Shown here: positions 16,695-26,076 of the stretch, piece by piece
How the letters are laid out: the number at the start of each line of letters is the position of its first letter
Position numbering within the stretch: position 1 is the first letter of the stretch
Assembly (NCBI GenBank): GCA_026692735.1
Contig: JAPLOD010000001.1
Location: forward strand, 1-33,968
Source of the DNA: Planctomycetota bacterium
GTDB taxonomy: Bacteria > Planctomycetota > SZUA-567 > H5-PLA8
DNA: 33,968 bases
Direction: 5' to 3'
Translations under genes and position numbers: made by a program
Notes under the pieces: model-generated
The model's input: the letters and a program-made list of their open reading frames with translations, nothing else
Told to the model about the DNA's origin: nothing
The model's database searches: none

Positions 16695-19600
16695 AGGACA
16701 CGAGCGGCCCCGTCACGGGGTCGTTCGACTTCCAGTTCTCGCTCTTCGACGCCGCCACGGGCGGCACGCAGATAGGCACGACGCTCACCAGAAGCGGAGT
16801 CACCGTCACTGGGGGACTGTTCACCATTCCGCTTGACTTCGGCACGTCGGTCTTCGTAGGAGCCGACCGCTACCTGGATATCGCGGTCAAGCCATCGTCG
16901 GGCGCGGCATTCAGCGCCTTGGCGGGACGGCAGAAGCTGACGGCCACGCCCTACGCGCTCTACTCGATCTCTGCCAGCATGGCCACGCCGTCGGGGCCTG
17001 CGGGCGGCGCGGCCACGGCGCACGCAAACCGCGCCGACAAGGACAGCGGCAACGCGAGTGAAAACCGGGCTGCCGTTTCCGTTGCCGTGCCACCGGCATC
17101 GCCCGCCGCCGGACCCGGGGACCAACCACCGGCGCCGACGAACGGCAACGGTAAAGCCGCCTTACTGGACGCGCCCGGCGAGTGGCCCCAGTGGGGCGGT
17201 CCGCACCGCAACGGCGTCTCGACGGAGAAAGGCCTGTATCGCGAATGGCCCGCGGGCGGCCCGACGATTCTCTGGCGCACCAAGCTTGGCCGCGGCCTCG
17301 GTACGCCGGCTGTCTGGGGCAACGAGGTCTATCTCGTGGTAGCCGAAGGGTGGAGCAACGAGGAAGCCCTTAGCTGTGTGGACGCCGCCACCGGCAAGGA
17401 GAAATGGAGGCTCAAGTTCTTCACGCGCGAACCTGAGGGCTTCGGCTGGGCCGTGGGCGGGCCGCGCGCAACGCCGGCGATCACCGAAAACCATGTCTTT
17501 GCCCTGGGCGCGATGGGGACACTGTGTTGCGTGGACCGCACGACGGGCAAGAAGGTCTGGGACAGGGATCTATATGGCGATTACATGCTGCCGGGCAAAG
17601 GCGAATGGAAAGGGTTCTGCGGATCGCCGGTGGTCTTCGGCAACACCGTGATCGTACACGGAGGAGCGTTCAAACAGTTCTGCGTGGCGCTCGACACGGC
17701 GACCGGCAAGGAGTTCTGGAAATTCTACCCGCCGCCCTGCAAGGGGACGTTTGGCGGGATCGGGGGGACACCGGCGCTCATGCTCTTCGCCGACGAGCCT
17801 TGCGTTGTCTTTGGCTACAGCCTGGGCCTGGGGGCTCTGCGCATCTCCGACGGCAAGGAAGTCTGGTTCTTCAAGCACCAGAAGAGCGGAGGGCCGACGC
17901 GATTTCCCCCGGTGCTCATGGACAACCTGATTGCGAACATGGCGCAGGAGGAACACTTCCACATGCTGGAAGTGGACCGCAGCGCCCCGCCGTTCGCGAC
18001 ACGGGAAGTGTGGGAGAAGGAGATCTACCCGTTCTCCTCCGAGGTCTCCAGCTTCGTGCCCTACGAGGGCTATCTCTACGGCTTCGGCGGCGGCCAGTTC
18101 GAATCCGGCAAGCTCGACACCTCCACGGCCAATCTCATGTGCGTCGAGCCGAAAACCGGGAAGATCGTCTGGGAAACACCGGGCTTCCGCTGGGGTATGT
18201 CGCTGAGCCTGGTGGACGGGCTCCTTTTCGTGCGTTCCTACAACAACGTTAGGTTGGTCGAGGCGACGCCCAAAGGCTACGTGGAACGGGGCAAACTGGA
18301 GAGCTTCCACAAGGAGGCGGGTTCGCTCAACGACTGGATCATGCCCGTGGTGACGCGCGGCAGAATGTACCTGAAGACGAGTTGGGAACTGGTCTGCGTC
18401 AAAGTCGGGGACGGCAGCCCCGGCACGCAGGTCGGGAGCGAACCTGCCGCGGCGCCGCAGACGCCGGAAGCCGAGAAGGCACCGGTCCCCGCCGACCAAG
18501 CGCAGACCAGCCGCAGGCCGGCGGAGACGAAGGTGCCCGCGAGCGTTCCCGCCGTCCGACCGGCGACAGAGCACGACTGGCCCCAGTGGCGCGGACTCGG
18601 GCGCGACGGCCTCTCGGCGGATGTGCCCACGCAGCTTCCCGAGAAGAAGCTTTTCTGGCAGCAGCCGCTCGCCAGCAAGAATCCTGCCGGCCTGTCGGTC
18701 GCGTGTGGATTTGTCGTGGCCGCCTGCCATGTCGGGAACGAAGATCAGGTCCGCTGCTTCACCGCGGAGAAGGGCGATTTGCTCTGGACCTACTCAGTCG
18801 GCAACAATGCCGAGATGGATGGCGGTCCCGGACCCCGCGCCACGCCACTGATCCACGACGGTCGCGTCTATAGCGTGAGCGCCGTCGGCGAGTGCTGCTG
18901 CCTGGACTTGGCGAAGGGCGCGCTTCTCTGGAAGCGGAGCTTCACGCAGGAGTTCAAGGGGAGGGCGCCGACGTGGGGCCACTGTTCCTCGCCGGTCATT
19001 GCTGACGGCAAACTCATCGTCAGCCCGATGGGGCCGGGGGCCGGCATCGCGGCCCTTGATCCGAAGACCGGTGCGACGCTGTGGCAGACGCGGGGTGACG
19101 GGCAGCCGCATGCGAGTTTCATTGTCAGCACGTTTGGCGAGGTCATCCAGATCGTCGGCTATGACGGCCCCGAGATAGCCGGATGGGATCTCGCGACGGG
19201 GAAGAAGCTGTGGGGCGTCCGGCCCGAGAAGGACAACGACTACAACGTCGGCACGCCGCTCGCCGTGGACGGGAAACTCCTGGTGGCCACGGAGAACAAC
19301 GGCGCGCGCCTCTATGCATTCGAGAAGGGCGGCAAGGTTATCCCCAAGCCGGTGGCGACGAATGAGGGATTCAGCCCGCCCATGTCCACGCCGGTCTGCT
19401 TGAGCGGTTTGGTCTTCGGTGGCAGCAGCGACCTGCTGTGTCTCGATGCCAAGACGTTGAAGACGCTGTGGACGGAGTCAAAGGAGGAGGCCGTCACGGG
19501 CTTCACGATGCTCATCGGCGGCAAGGAACGGCTGCTCGTCCTGAACGAAGAAGGCGAACTGGCCCTCCTGGCGGCAAAGGCCGGGAAGTGCGAACTGCTG

Positions 19601-19732
19601 GGCAAGATGAAGGTGTGCGGGAAGACCCAGTCGCACCCGGCGCTGGCGGACGGGAAGCTCTTCGTCCGCGACGCCAAGACGCTCTACTGCTACGACCTGA
19701 GACCGCCCGAGAGGGCTCGTTCCGAACGGTAG
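16604..19732 (+). CDS. Chimeric secreted protein: fiber-like N-terminal domain plus two PQQ-type (BamB-like) beta-propellers
   Basis: FTYQGQLKDTSGPVTGSFDFQFSLFDAATGGTQIG...QKLTATPYALYS, a linker, then two blocks each opening with a WPQW motif (GEWPQWGGPHRNGVS and HDWPQWRGLGRDGLS) and containing LxCVDAATGKEKW, VDRTTGKKVW, LDPKTGATLW, WDLATGKKLW repeats. Confidence 0.85.
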   Translation: MRYTRSLFLGVVFCGAALAASTEFTYQGQLKDTSGPVTGSFDFQFSLFDAATGGTQIGTTLTRSGVTVTGGLFTIPLDFGTSVFVGADRYLDIAVKPSSGAAFSALAGRQKLTATPYALYSISASMATPSGPAGGAATAHANRADKDSGNASENRAAVSVAVPPASPAAGPGDQPPAPTNGNGKAALLDAPGEWPQWGGPHRNGVSTEKGLYREWPAGGPTILWRTKLGRGLGTPAVWGNEVYLVVAEGWSNEEALSCVDAATGKEKWRLKFFTREPEGFGWAVGGPRATPAITENHVFALGAMGTLCCVDRTTGKKVWDRDLYGDYMLPGKGEWKGFCGSPVVFGNTVIVHGGAFKQFCVALDTATGKEFWKFYPPPCKGTFGGIGGTPALMLFADEPCVVFGYSLGLGALRISDGKEVWFFKHQKSGGPTRFPPVLMDNLIANMAQEEHFHMLEVDRSAPPFATREVWEKEIYPFSSEVSSFVPYEGYLYGFGGGQFESGKLDTSTANLMCVEPKTGKIVWETPGFRWGMSLSLVDGLLFVRSYNNVRLVEATPKGYVERGKLESFHKEAGSLNDWIMPVVTRGRMYLKTSWELVCVKVGDGSPGTQVGSEPAAAPQTPEAEKAPVPADQAQTSRRPAETKVPASVPAVRPATEHDWPQWRGLGRDGLSADVPTQLPEKKLFWQQPLASKNPAGLSVACGFVVAACHVGNEDQVRCFTAEKGDLLWTYSVGNNAEMDGGPGPRATPLIHDGRVYSVSAVGECCCLDLAKGALLWKRSFTQEFKGRAPTWGHCSSPVIADGKLIVSPMGPGAGIAALDPKTGATLWQTRGDGQPHASFIVSTFGEVIQIVGYDGPEIAGWDLATGKKLWGVRPEKDNDYNVGTPLAVDGKLLVATENNGARLYAFEKGGKVIPKPVATNEGFSPPMSTPVCLSGLVFGGSSDLLCLDAKTLKTLWTESKEEAVTGFTMLIGGKERLLVLNEEGELALLAAKAGKCELLGKMKVCGKTQSHPALADGKLFVRDAKTLYCYDLRPPERARSER

Positions 19733-19739
19733 GATGCCA

Positions 19740-19980
19740 AACGGCTGGGGGCAACTACCATCTCGAGAAAATGTCCGGCGCGAAGCTGGAAGTCGTCGCC
19801 GGTGAGCTCGAGGACGGCGAGGGCTCGGGCATCGTCATGGCCAGGTTGGCGCTCAATCTTGGCGCCACTCCACAGAAGACCACCGAATCGGGCGAGGGCT
19901 TCCGGCTGCTGACCAAAGGCAAGCGGTTGCTGATCCGGCGCGTCCTGCCGGGCGGGGCTCTGGGCGAAGTGCGGAAATGA
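19740..19980 (+). pseudogene. Orphan C-terminal coding remnant
   Basis: Reading frame GNYHLEKMSGAKLEVVAGELEDGEGSGIVMARLALNLGATPQKTTESGEGFRLLTKGKRLLIRRVLPGGALGEVRK with no plausible start of its own; the ORF-track start lies inside the PQQ gene. Confidence 0.4.
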
Positions 19981-20008
19981 AGCGGCGAATGCCTTCGCGC
20001 CATGGTTG

Positions 20009-20068
20009 CAGCGTGCGACGCTGTCATCCCTCCGGTTTGGGAAGCCGGAAGACACGGGTTCTAACCCG
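20009..20068. repeat. Cluster of three consecutive hairpins
   Basis: CAGCGT-GCG-ACGCTG; TCCGGTTT-GGG-AAGCCGGA (one G-T wobble); CGGGTT-CT-AACCCG. Confidence 0.7.
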
Positions 20069-20807
20069 CAATGTCCCTTGGGCTTGCAGCGCCCTCCAGA
20101 ATCCTGTGGCGGTTCCTTGGCAGCGCAGACTTCGCTCCATTGCCCGATACTGCGTCATCGCCACATAACCCGCGATGCCTCACGGAACCCTTCACTTCTC
20201 TCGTTGCGTTGGTGTCGCTGTACGAGAGCATGACGGCATTCAAGGGCACGGCCGTGACGAGCATGGAGAGCATGTGCCTCTCTCCGGGGCGGCAGGCGGC
20301 CGTGAGCTCTGTCTCGCCGGCGGGGAACCGCAGATCACCGACCTTCCGGCCATCCACGAACACCTCGGCGATGGAGTTCAGATATTCTGCGGAGAGGGCA
20401 CCGCGGCGGCCGGCCCATTCCGCGGGAACAGTGATCTCTCGCTGATACCAGGCCATCGTCACGGCGCCGAGATTCGCAGCCTTCCAACTCGGATGAACGT
20501 AAAGGGTCTGGCAGTCCTTCTGCATGTAGTCGCCACAACCCGGCCATGAGCCGGGGACCTTGAAATAGCCCCATTCGTCCTGGGGCGGCGCCGTTGTACC
20601 CTTCTTGGCCGGCTGCCAGCGCCAGAGGCCATTGAGGCAAACGCGTTCGCGCGTCGGTGTGGTCTCGCGATACGCCTTGGCTGGATCCCAGACTGCCTTC
20701 ACTCCGGGAGGCAGCACCCCTTCAGCTTGGGCGAAGCAGAGACCCGTCAGGAGAATCAGACCCACCAACGCGACCGCCATGTGCAGGACCACTCGTTGGA
20801 TAGCCAT
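20061..20807 (-). pseudogene. Glycoside hydrolase family 2-like N-terminal sugar-binding domain, truncated
   Basis: Signal peptide, then CLNGLWRWQPA ... WGYFKVPGSWPG ... YQREITVPAEWAGRRGALSAEYLNSIAEVFVDGRKVG ... REVKGSVRHRGLCGD, after which the sequence becomes unrelated and stops; the catalytic barrel is missing. Confidence 0.7.
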
Positions 20808-20892
20808 ATCATCTTCTCCCAGTCCGGAAGCTGGTCACTCCCATGATGTTGGCGCTGCTTGGCACATCCGAGTGAGCTGTGTGCTCAAACCA

Positions 20893-20920
20893 AGCTTACA
20901 CGAACAAGCTGGGCCGTCAA
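20893..20920 (-). promoter_or_regulatory. Shared promoter/operator upstream of the GH2 fragment
   Basis: Minus strand TTGACG-GCCCAGCTTGTTCG-TGTAAGCT. Confidence 0.65.
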
Positions 20921-20984
20921 GATACAAGCGTCACGTTTTCCGATCCTCGCCTTCTATATGCGAGTCTGGACGCTGCCTTCGTAC

Positions 20985-22025
20985 TCAGCTCCTGGCTGGA
21001 TGCGTACTGCTCGATTCACGAGTCACGAGTGACGGCACGAGGATAAGCCTCTTGGTGGTGGTGGGCGCAGGCTCTCCAGCCAGACCTCGCCGGACCACAT
21101 CAAAGGCCGCTTCAGCCATGGCTTCATAGGGCTGCTGAATGGTGGAAAGAGACGGCGTGGTATAACGCCCCAACGGCAGCCCATCAAAGCCCACTACCTT
21201 GATGCGCTGCGGGCACGGAATCCCCGATTGGTGAAGGGCGTGGAGCACGCCTACGGCGATCATATCACCCATGGCGAAGACGGCATCGGGCACCAGCCGC
21301 AGGTTCCGCCACTCCTCTACCGCCGCAATGCCGGCCTGATACTGATCCTCTGTCCCTTGCCGGTAGTAGACGTGTGCGGCGCAGTCCTTGAAATCCTTTA
21401 AGGCGGCCGCGCAACCGTCCAGCCGCTCTTGCACGAAGGGGTAATCCCGCCGATCGGCAACAACTCCAATCCGTTGCGCCCCGGCTTCGCAGAGGTGCCG
21501 GATGGCCAACTGAGCGCCAGCCACGTTGTCCACCTCAACACAGGGGACATCCGTATCGCTGAACTGTCTCCCCACCACACAGGCAGGCTTGCCCAGCAGT
21601 TGGCCGGAGTTCCCGGGCGGCAGCTTGGATGCTGACGGCAGATGTAAAAAGATTCCCTCCGCAAAGCCCAGTTCCATGGCCCGGAGGTCTTCCAGCGCGG
21701 ACGCTGGATGTATGGACAGTTCCATCACGAAAAGGCCGAAGCCGCTTTTCTGCGTGACGCGGCTAAGGGCACGGAAGAGTTCTGTCGTGTGGTGATCCGT
21801 CAAATCTTCGCTGACGAGTGCCAGCAGGTTGCTCTTCTGTATCTTCAACGCACGCCCAAACACACTTGGACGATATCCGAGTTTCGCGGCCGCCTCCCTC
21901 ACGCGCTCCGCGGTCTGCGGCGGGATCCGATTCTGAGCTGCTTTGTTGTTGAGCACGTAGCTCACCAAGGCCTCCGAGACGCCCGCATGCTCAGCTACGT
22001 CTCTTCGTCTGACCTTTGGCACCAT
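20985..22025 (-). CDS. LacI-family transcriptional regulator
   Basis: MVPKVRRRDVAEHAGVSEALVSYVLNNKAAQNRIPPQTAERVREAAAKLGYRPS (LacI HTH and hinge) and periplasmic-binding-like domain VVGFDGLPLGRYTTPSLSTIQQP. Confidence 0.93.
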   Translation of the reverse strand: MVPKVRRRDVAEHAGVSEALVSYVLNNKAAQNRIPPQTAERVREAAAKLGYRPSVFGRALKIQKSNLLALVSEDLTDHHTTELFRALSRVTQKSGFGLFVMELSIHPASALEDLRAMELGFAEGIFLHLPSASKLPPGNSGQLLGKPACVVGRQFSDTDVPCVEVDNVAGAQLAIRHLCEAGAQRIGVVADRRDYPFVQERLDGCAAALKDFKDCAAHVYYRQGTEDQYQAGIAAVEEWRNLRLVPDAVFAMGDMIAVGVLHALHQSGIPCPQRIKVVGFDGLPLGRYTTPSLSTIQQPYEAMAEAAFDVVRRGLAGEPAPTTTKRLILVPSLVTRESSSTHPARS

Positions 22026-22124
22026 GGATAGGCCTCCGCCATAATCCCGCCTGCATGCGGTATCGGCTGCTGGAGGGAGCTTCGTGGAATCCTTGAACCC
22101 GTTCACTCCGGAAGCCATTGTCTG

Positions 22125-22154
22125 ATCATAGCTTACACGATCATGGGATGTCAA
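22125..22154 (-). promoter_or_regulatory. Shared promoter/operator upstream of the LacI gene (possible autoregulation)
   Basis: Minus strand TTGACA-TCCCATGATCG-TGTAAGCTATGAT; TATGAT lies 18 bp from TTGACA, so the shared motif sits in the spacer. Confidence 0.6.
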
Positions 22155-22246
22155 GGTCTTTCCGCACGCAGAGCGCTCCCTCGTTGCCAACCTGCAAGAT
22201 CCATGTTCAGACTCATGCTTGAATCGCAGATCATGGACATAGAAGC

Positions 22247-22276
22247 TTGACAGGGGGCGACTTTCTCGTGTAAGCT
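22247..22276 (+). promoter_or_regulatory. Shared promoter/operator upstream of the transglutaminase-like gene
   Basis: TTGACA-GGGGGCGACTTTCTCG-TGTAAGCT. Confidence 0.65.
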
Positions 22277-22375
22277 TATTCCGTTTGTTCAGAGTTCCAG
22301 TCGAGGAGTCATCCGCCGCTAGGCGCCTTCATCGAGGCGATGCTTCTCGAAGGACGCGAAGGCAAGGGGCTAAGG

Positions 22376-24946
22376 ATGGTGGAAACCGGACGTTTGGGTT
22401 TGGCCGCGGGGCTGCTGGTGTTGCTCATGGCCGCGTCAGGCGTCTGTCAGGACGGCGACCTGCGTCCGTGGGCAGAGAACACTCATCCAAGCGATGCGCG
22501 CAAGGAGCACAAGGAGGAGATCAGTTCCGGCAAGCATGAATACCGAATCGTCCAGGGCGGGACGATGGATGGGCGAAGCTGCCGGACGCCGATGGGGTGC
22601 GGAATCGCACGGGAAGGGGCGTTCTACCAGACGTGGGAGTCGAACCGCTCGGTGCGGATGGAAAACGTGGGCGAGACGGACGTGGTCAACCCCTGGATTT
22701 CCAACGGCCGCAACAATTTTCGGACCGTGGATGCGATTGTGAACTCGGCGCTGACGCCGGGGATGACGGACGCGGAGAAGGCGTTTGCGATATGGTTTCA
22801 GGAGATTCAGTACCGGCACCATGCCCCAGGGGACAACAACGAGCTGGGCGACCCCGTGAAAATGTTCAACATCTACGGATACAACACGTGCGGAAATGAC
22901 TCGATCTGCATGGGAACGTTGTGGAAGGCAGTGGGGCTGAAGGCCGCGCCGGCGCGGGCGCTGGGGCACTGCATCTCGCAGGTGTTCTACGACAACGCAT
23001 GGCATTTCTACGACGGCGATATGCACTGCGTGTACCTGCTGAGGGACAACCAGACAGCGGCGGGCGAGCAGGACATCGTGCGGGACCACGACCTGGTGAA
23101 GCGGACGCACTCGCAGGGGATCCTCTTTCCAGACACTTGGTGGCAGGGCCAGGGAATGCCCGCGATGTATTTCTACGTGGAAGCGGTGACGGGAGAACGG
23201 TCAGGGAAAGCCGACACGACGATGAACCTGGTCCTGCGCCCGGGAGAGGCGATCGTATGGCGATGGGGGCAGGCGGCCCCGATGAAATATCACGGGGCGC
23301 TACAGACGGTGCCCACATACGAACGGGTGCCCTACGTCATCTGCAACGGCCTGTGGGAGTATCGCCCGGACTTTACCAAGGAGACGTGGCTCAAAGGAGC
23401 GAAGGTGGAGAACGTTACCGCAGGCCCGCAGGGCCTGACGGCGGAGGAAGGGAAGACTGGGACGATTGTGTGGACGATGAGCAGCCCGTACGTCTTCGTG
23501 GGAGGACGGCTCGAGACGGAGGGTACAGGGGCGAAGTTCTTCGTAAGCCAGGACGGCAAGACCTGGAGGCCCGCGGGGAACAACCTGGACGGGTTCTTCT
23601 CGATCGTGGGGCCGGCGTGGTATGGGTATCAACTCAAGTGCCAGTTCGAGGCCGGTGCGCAGCTAAAGAGAGTGGCGATCGTCAACGACGTGCAGATGGC
23701 GCCGATGGCACTGCCGGAGATGGTCGTGGGCGAGAATGTATTCACCTACAGCGACCAGACTCCCGGGGAGCGGAAGGTGAGGATTACGCACAACTGGGTG
23801 GAGCGGTCGGCTTCGAAGCCGCCGCCGGCGCCGCCCGCGGCGGTCTATCCGCCGGACGGCGGGGACAGCAATGGGACGGACATTGTGTTCCAGTGGACGG
23901 CGCCGGAGGTCCCGGACGGGGGAGGGATTGGGGACTACCAGTTCGAGCTGTCAAGGCGACCGGATATGAAGCTGCCGCTTTCGATGGACTTCTACAAGCT
24001 GATCTCGCGGACGGGTGACGCGAGTGTTGTGAAGGGCAAGGACGGCAACATCGCGAGTGCCAAGGTCAAGAGCCAATACACACTGCCCCTGCCAGGCATG
24101 TTGACGCCCGACCAGACGTACTACTGGCACGTGCGCGCGATGAACGACAAAGGGGTATGGGGTCCGTGGAGCAAGACATGGAGCTTCACCGCGCGGGGAG
24201 TGGCGTGTCCGGTGGAGGTGATGGTGGACTACGATCAGGCCAAGGGAGTGGGGACGCTCAAGTGGAAAGCCAACCCGGCAGGTAAGCGGCCGGCGAAGTA
24301 CCGAGTGTACGGCAGCGACGAGAAGGGCTTCACGATCTCCGACCAGAGGTTCCAGAGCACGGTGGGGGTGACCAAGGAGGAGATGGCGGCCTGGAACCCC
24401 TGGTTCCCGGCGAACTTCATCGCCGAGACAACAGCCGCGGATCTGGCTGTGTTGGGCTGCGAAGTCAACTTGCCCGCAGCGAACAAGACCTACTACCGCG
24501 TGGTGGCGGTGGACGAGCAGGGCAAGCGCAGCGGTCCGTCCGACTACGCGACCGGCCCCCGGCCCATTGTCTACAGCAAGCCCGAGGTGGCAGTCAAGGT
24601 GGGCGCCGAGTACCACTATCGTGTCTGTGCCAATCGCTCCCTGGGAGACCTCAGCGCACGGATGAAGGGCAACGATCAGGTCAGCGGCTACTTTGATATC
24701 GAGAAGCCCCAGTTTACCCTCTCCGAAGGGCCAAAGTGGCTGAGGATTGACGCGGCGACCGGCCTGTTGTCCGGAACCCCGGATGCGCCCGGCAAGTTCC
24801 AGGTCGTAGTGTCGGTAACGCTGGAGAGGCCTGTGCGGAAGGTGGATGAAGGCGCATTGAAATGGGGTGCGCTCAAGGTCAACGCTACCAGCATCGAGAC
24901 GCTGGAACCAGCAACCCAGAAATTCGTCATCGCGGTGGGCGGATGA
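22376..24946 (+). CDS. Secreted transglutaminase-like protein with FnIII-like and putative Ig domains
   Basis: Signal peptide MVETGRLGLAAGLLVLLMAASGVCQ; GYNTCGNDSICMGTLWKAVGLKAAPARALGHCISQVFYDNAWHFYDGDMH (Cys/His/Asp arrangement); PKWLRIDAATGLLSGTPDAPGKFQVVVSVT (putative Ig type). Confidence 0.75.
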   Translation: MVETGRLGLAAGLLVLLMAASGVCQDGDLRPWAENTHPSDARKEHKEEISSGKHEYRIVQGGTMDGRSCRTPMGCGIAREGAFYQTWESNRSVRMENVGETDVVNPWISNGRNNFRTVDAIVNSALTPGMTDAEKAFAIWFQEIQYRHHAPGDNNELGDPVKMFNIYGYNTCGNDSICMGTLWKAVGLKAAPARALGHCISQVFYDNAWHFYDGDMHCVYLLRDNQTAAGEQDIVRDHDLVKRTHSQGILFPDTWWQGQGMPAMYFYVEAVTGERSGKADTTMNLVLRPGEAIVWRWGQAAPMKYHGALQTVPTYERVPYVICNGLWEYRPDFTKETWLKGAKVENVTAGPQGLTAEEGKTGTIVWTMSSPYVFVGGRLETEGTGAKFFVSQDGKTWRPAGNNLDGFFSIVGPAWYGYQLKCQFEAGAQLKRVAIVNDVQMAPMALPEMVVGENVFTYSDQTPGERKVRITHNWVERSASKPPPAPPAAVYPPDGGDSNGTDIVFQWTAPEVPDGGGIGDYQFELSRRPDMKLPLSMDFYKLISRTGDASVVKGKDGNIASAKVKSQYTLPLPGMLTPDQTYYWHVRAMNDKGVWGPWSKTWSFTARGVACPVEVMVDYDQAKGVGTLKWKANPAGKRPAKYRVYGSDEKGFTISDQRFQSTVGVTKEEMAAWNPWFPANFIAETTAADLAVLGCEVNLPAANKTYYRVVAVDEQGKRSGPSDYATGPRPIVYSKPEVAVKVGAEYHYRVCANRSLGDLSARMKGNDQVSGYFDIEKPQFTLSEGPKWLRIDAATGLLSGTPDAPGKFQVVVSVTLERPVRKVDEGALKWGALKVNATSIETLEPATQKFVIAVGG

Positions 24947-25083
24947 CGCCATGGTTGGTGACCGACAACGAGAAGGGCGCCGTGAAGGTCATTCGGGAGG
25001 CTGTGGGTTGCTAAACCTTCACCGCGTGACTCTTTCATTCACAACACCTCGCCGGTTCAGCCCGGCGCACAGGAGAGACAACG

Positions 25084-26076
25084 ATGCCTGCCAGCGGATC
25101 CGCTTCCTCATGCAGCCTCGAGTCCGCATTTCAGCCAGGACACGTCATCCTGGATTACAGGGACCTTGCGTACAATCCCTGCAATGACCTGATCTTCCCG
25201 AGCATTTTCAAGGCCGAAGGATATCTCTCAAGACCCGCGGACGCCTACTACCTGTATTATGCCCCCCACGATACCCCGGGCGGAATCTGCCTGGCCTACG
25301 CCCGCTCTATAGAAGGACCGTGGAAGGAGCACGCCGGCAACCCCATCATCCGGAAAGACTGGGCGCCGCATTACCACGTGGGACACGTATCCGCGCCGCA
25401 CGCGATCTGGGTGCCCGAGGAGTCCCAGTTGTTCGTGTTCTACCACGGCGACAACGACCAGACGCATTACGCAGTCTCGAAGGACGGCCTCGGTTTCAAC
25501 TATGGAGGCGTGGCGCTCGACCAGACGGCCTATGCGGACTTCGCCAAGGGAACCTACGACCGTGTCTTCTACGGCCGCGTCTTCGCGCATCGTATCCCCT
25601 CAAAGGGCAGCAGGTATGTCATGCTGTTCGCCCGCGAGAGCAACCAGGGCCCGCACAAGCACGGGATCTACCTTTCCTGGTCGAAGAACGCCCGCGACTG
25701 GAGCCAACCCATCCGCATCATCCAGCCTGCCGGCGGGGCCAGGTTCGTGTGCTCTCCGTGTTTGTTTGCCTTGCAGGGCAGGTACTACGTGGCCTACCAC
25801 GCGGAGTTCGGCAACGCCGAGGCCGGTTCTCCAGCCTATACCGATATCTGGCTGGATGAGTTCGATGCGGAATTCGCCACTCGCAAGCCGCTGGGCAAGT
25901 TCGTGGACCATCGCCTGTTCGGGGAGGCGAACCCTCGGGTCAGCGACCCGCTTGTCATCATCGAGGGGGACGTGGCCTGCCTAGTGGTGGCGATCGGGAA
26001 ACGGCTCAATCAGCGCTTTGCCTTGGCAAAGGCGAATCTGAAGGATCTCCAGCGGGCGCTCATTGGACGGGTTTGA
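25084..26076 (+). CDS. GH43/GH32-like beta-propeller protein (putative glycosidase)
   Basis: YYLYYAPHDTPGGICLAYARSIEGPWKEHAGNPII ... HVSAPHAIWVPEESQLFVFYHGD; SD AGGAG before ATG. Confidence 0.7.
   Translation: MPASGSASSCSLESAFQPGHVILDYRDLAYNPCNDLIFPSIFKAEGYLSRPADAYYLYYAPHDTPGGICLAYARSIEGPWKEHAGNPIIRKDWAPHYHVGHVSAPHAIWVPEESQLFVFYHGDNDQTHYAVSKDGLGFNYGGVALDQTAYADFAKGTYDRVFYGRVFAHRIPSKGSRYVMLFARESNQGPHKHGIYLSWSKNARDWSQPIRIIQPAGGARFVCSPCLFALQGRYYVAYHAEFGNAEAGSPAYTDIWLDEFDAEFATRKPLGKFVDHRLFGEANPRVSDPLVIIEGDVACLVVAIGKRLNQRFALAKANLKDLQRALIGRV

Noticed and set aside
17570-18730. 386-aa minus-strand ORF
   Set aside because: Antisense to the PQQ propeller gene; no recognisable domain.
20051-20070. T-arm-like CGGGTTCTAACCCG, considered as a tRNA
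   Set aside because: Loop too short for a T-loop and no acceptor, D or anticodon arms around it.
21012-21039. Possible further heptamer array CGATTCA CGAGTCA CGAGTGA CGGCACG
   Set aside because: Lies inside the 3' end of the LacI gene and encodes a normal LacI C-terminus (SLVTRESS), so the periodicity may be coincidental.
23951-24952. 333-aa minus-strand ORF
   Set aside because: Antisense to the transglutaminase-like gene.
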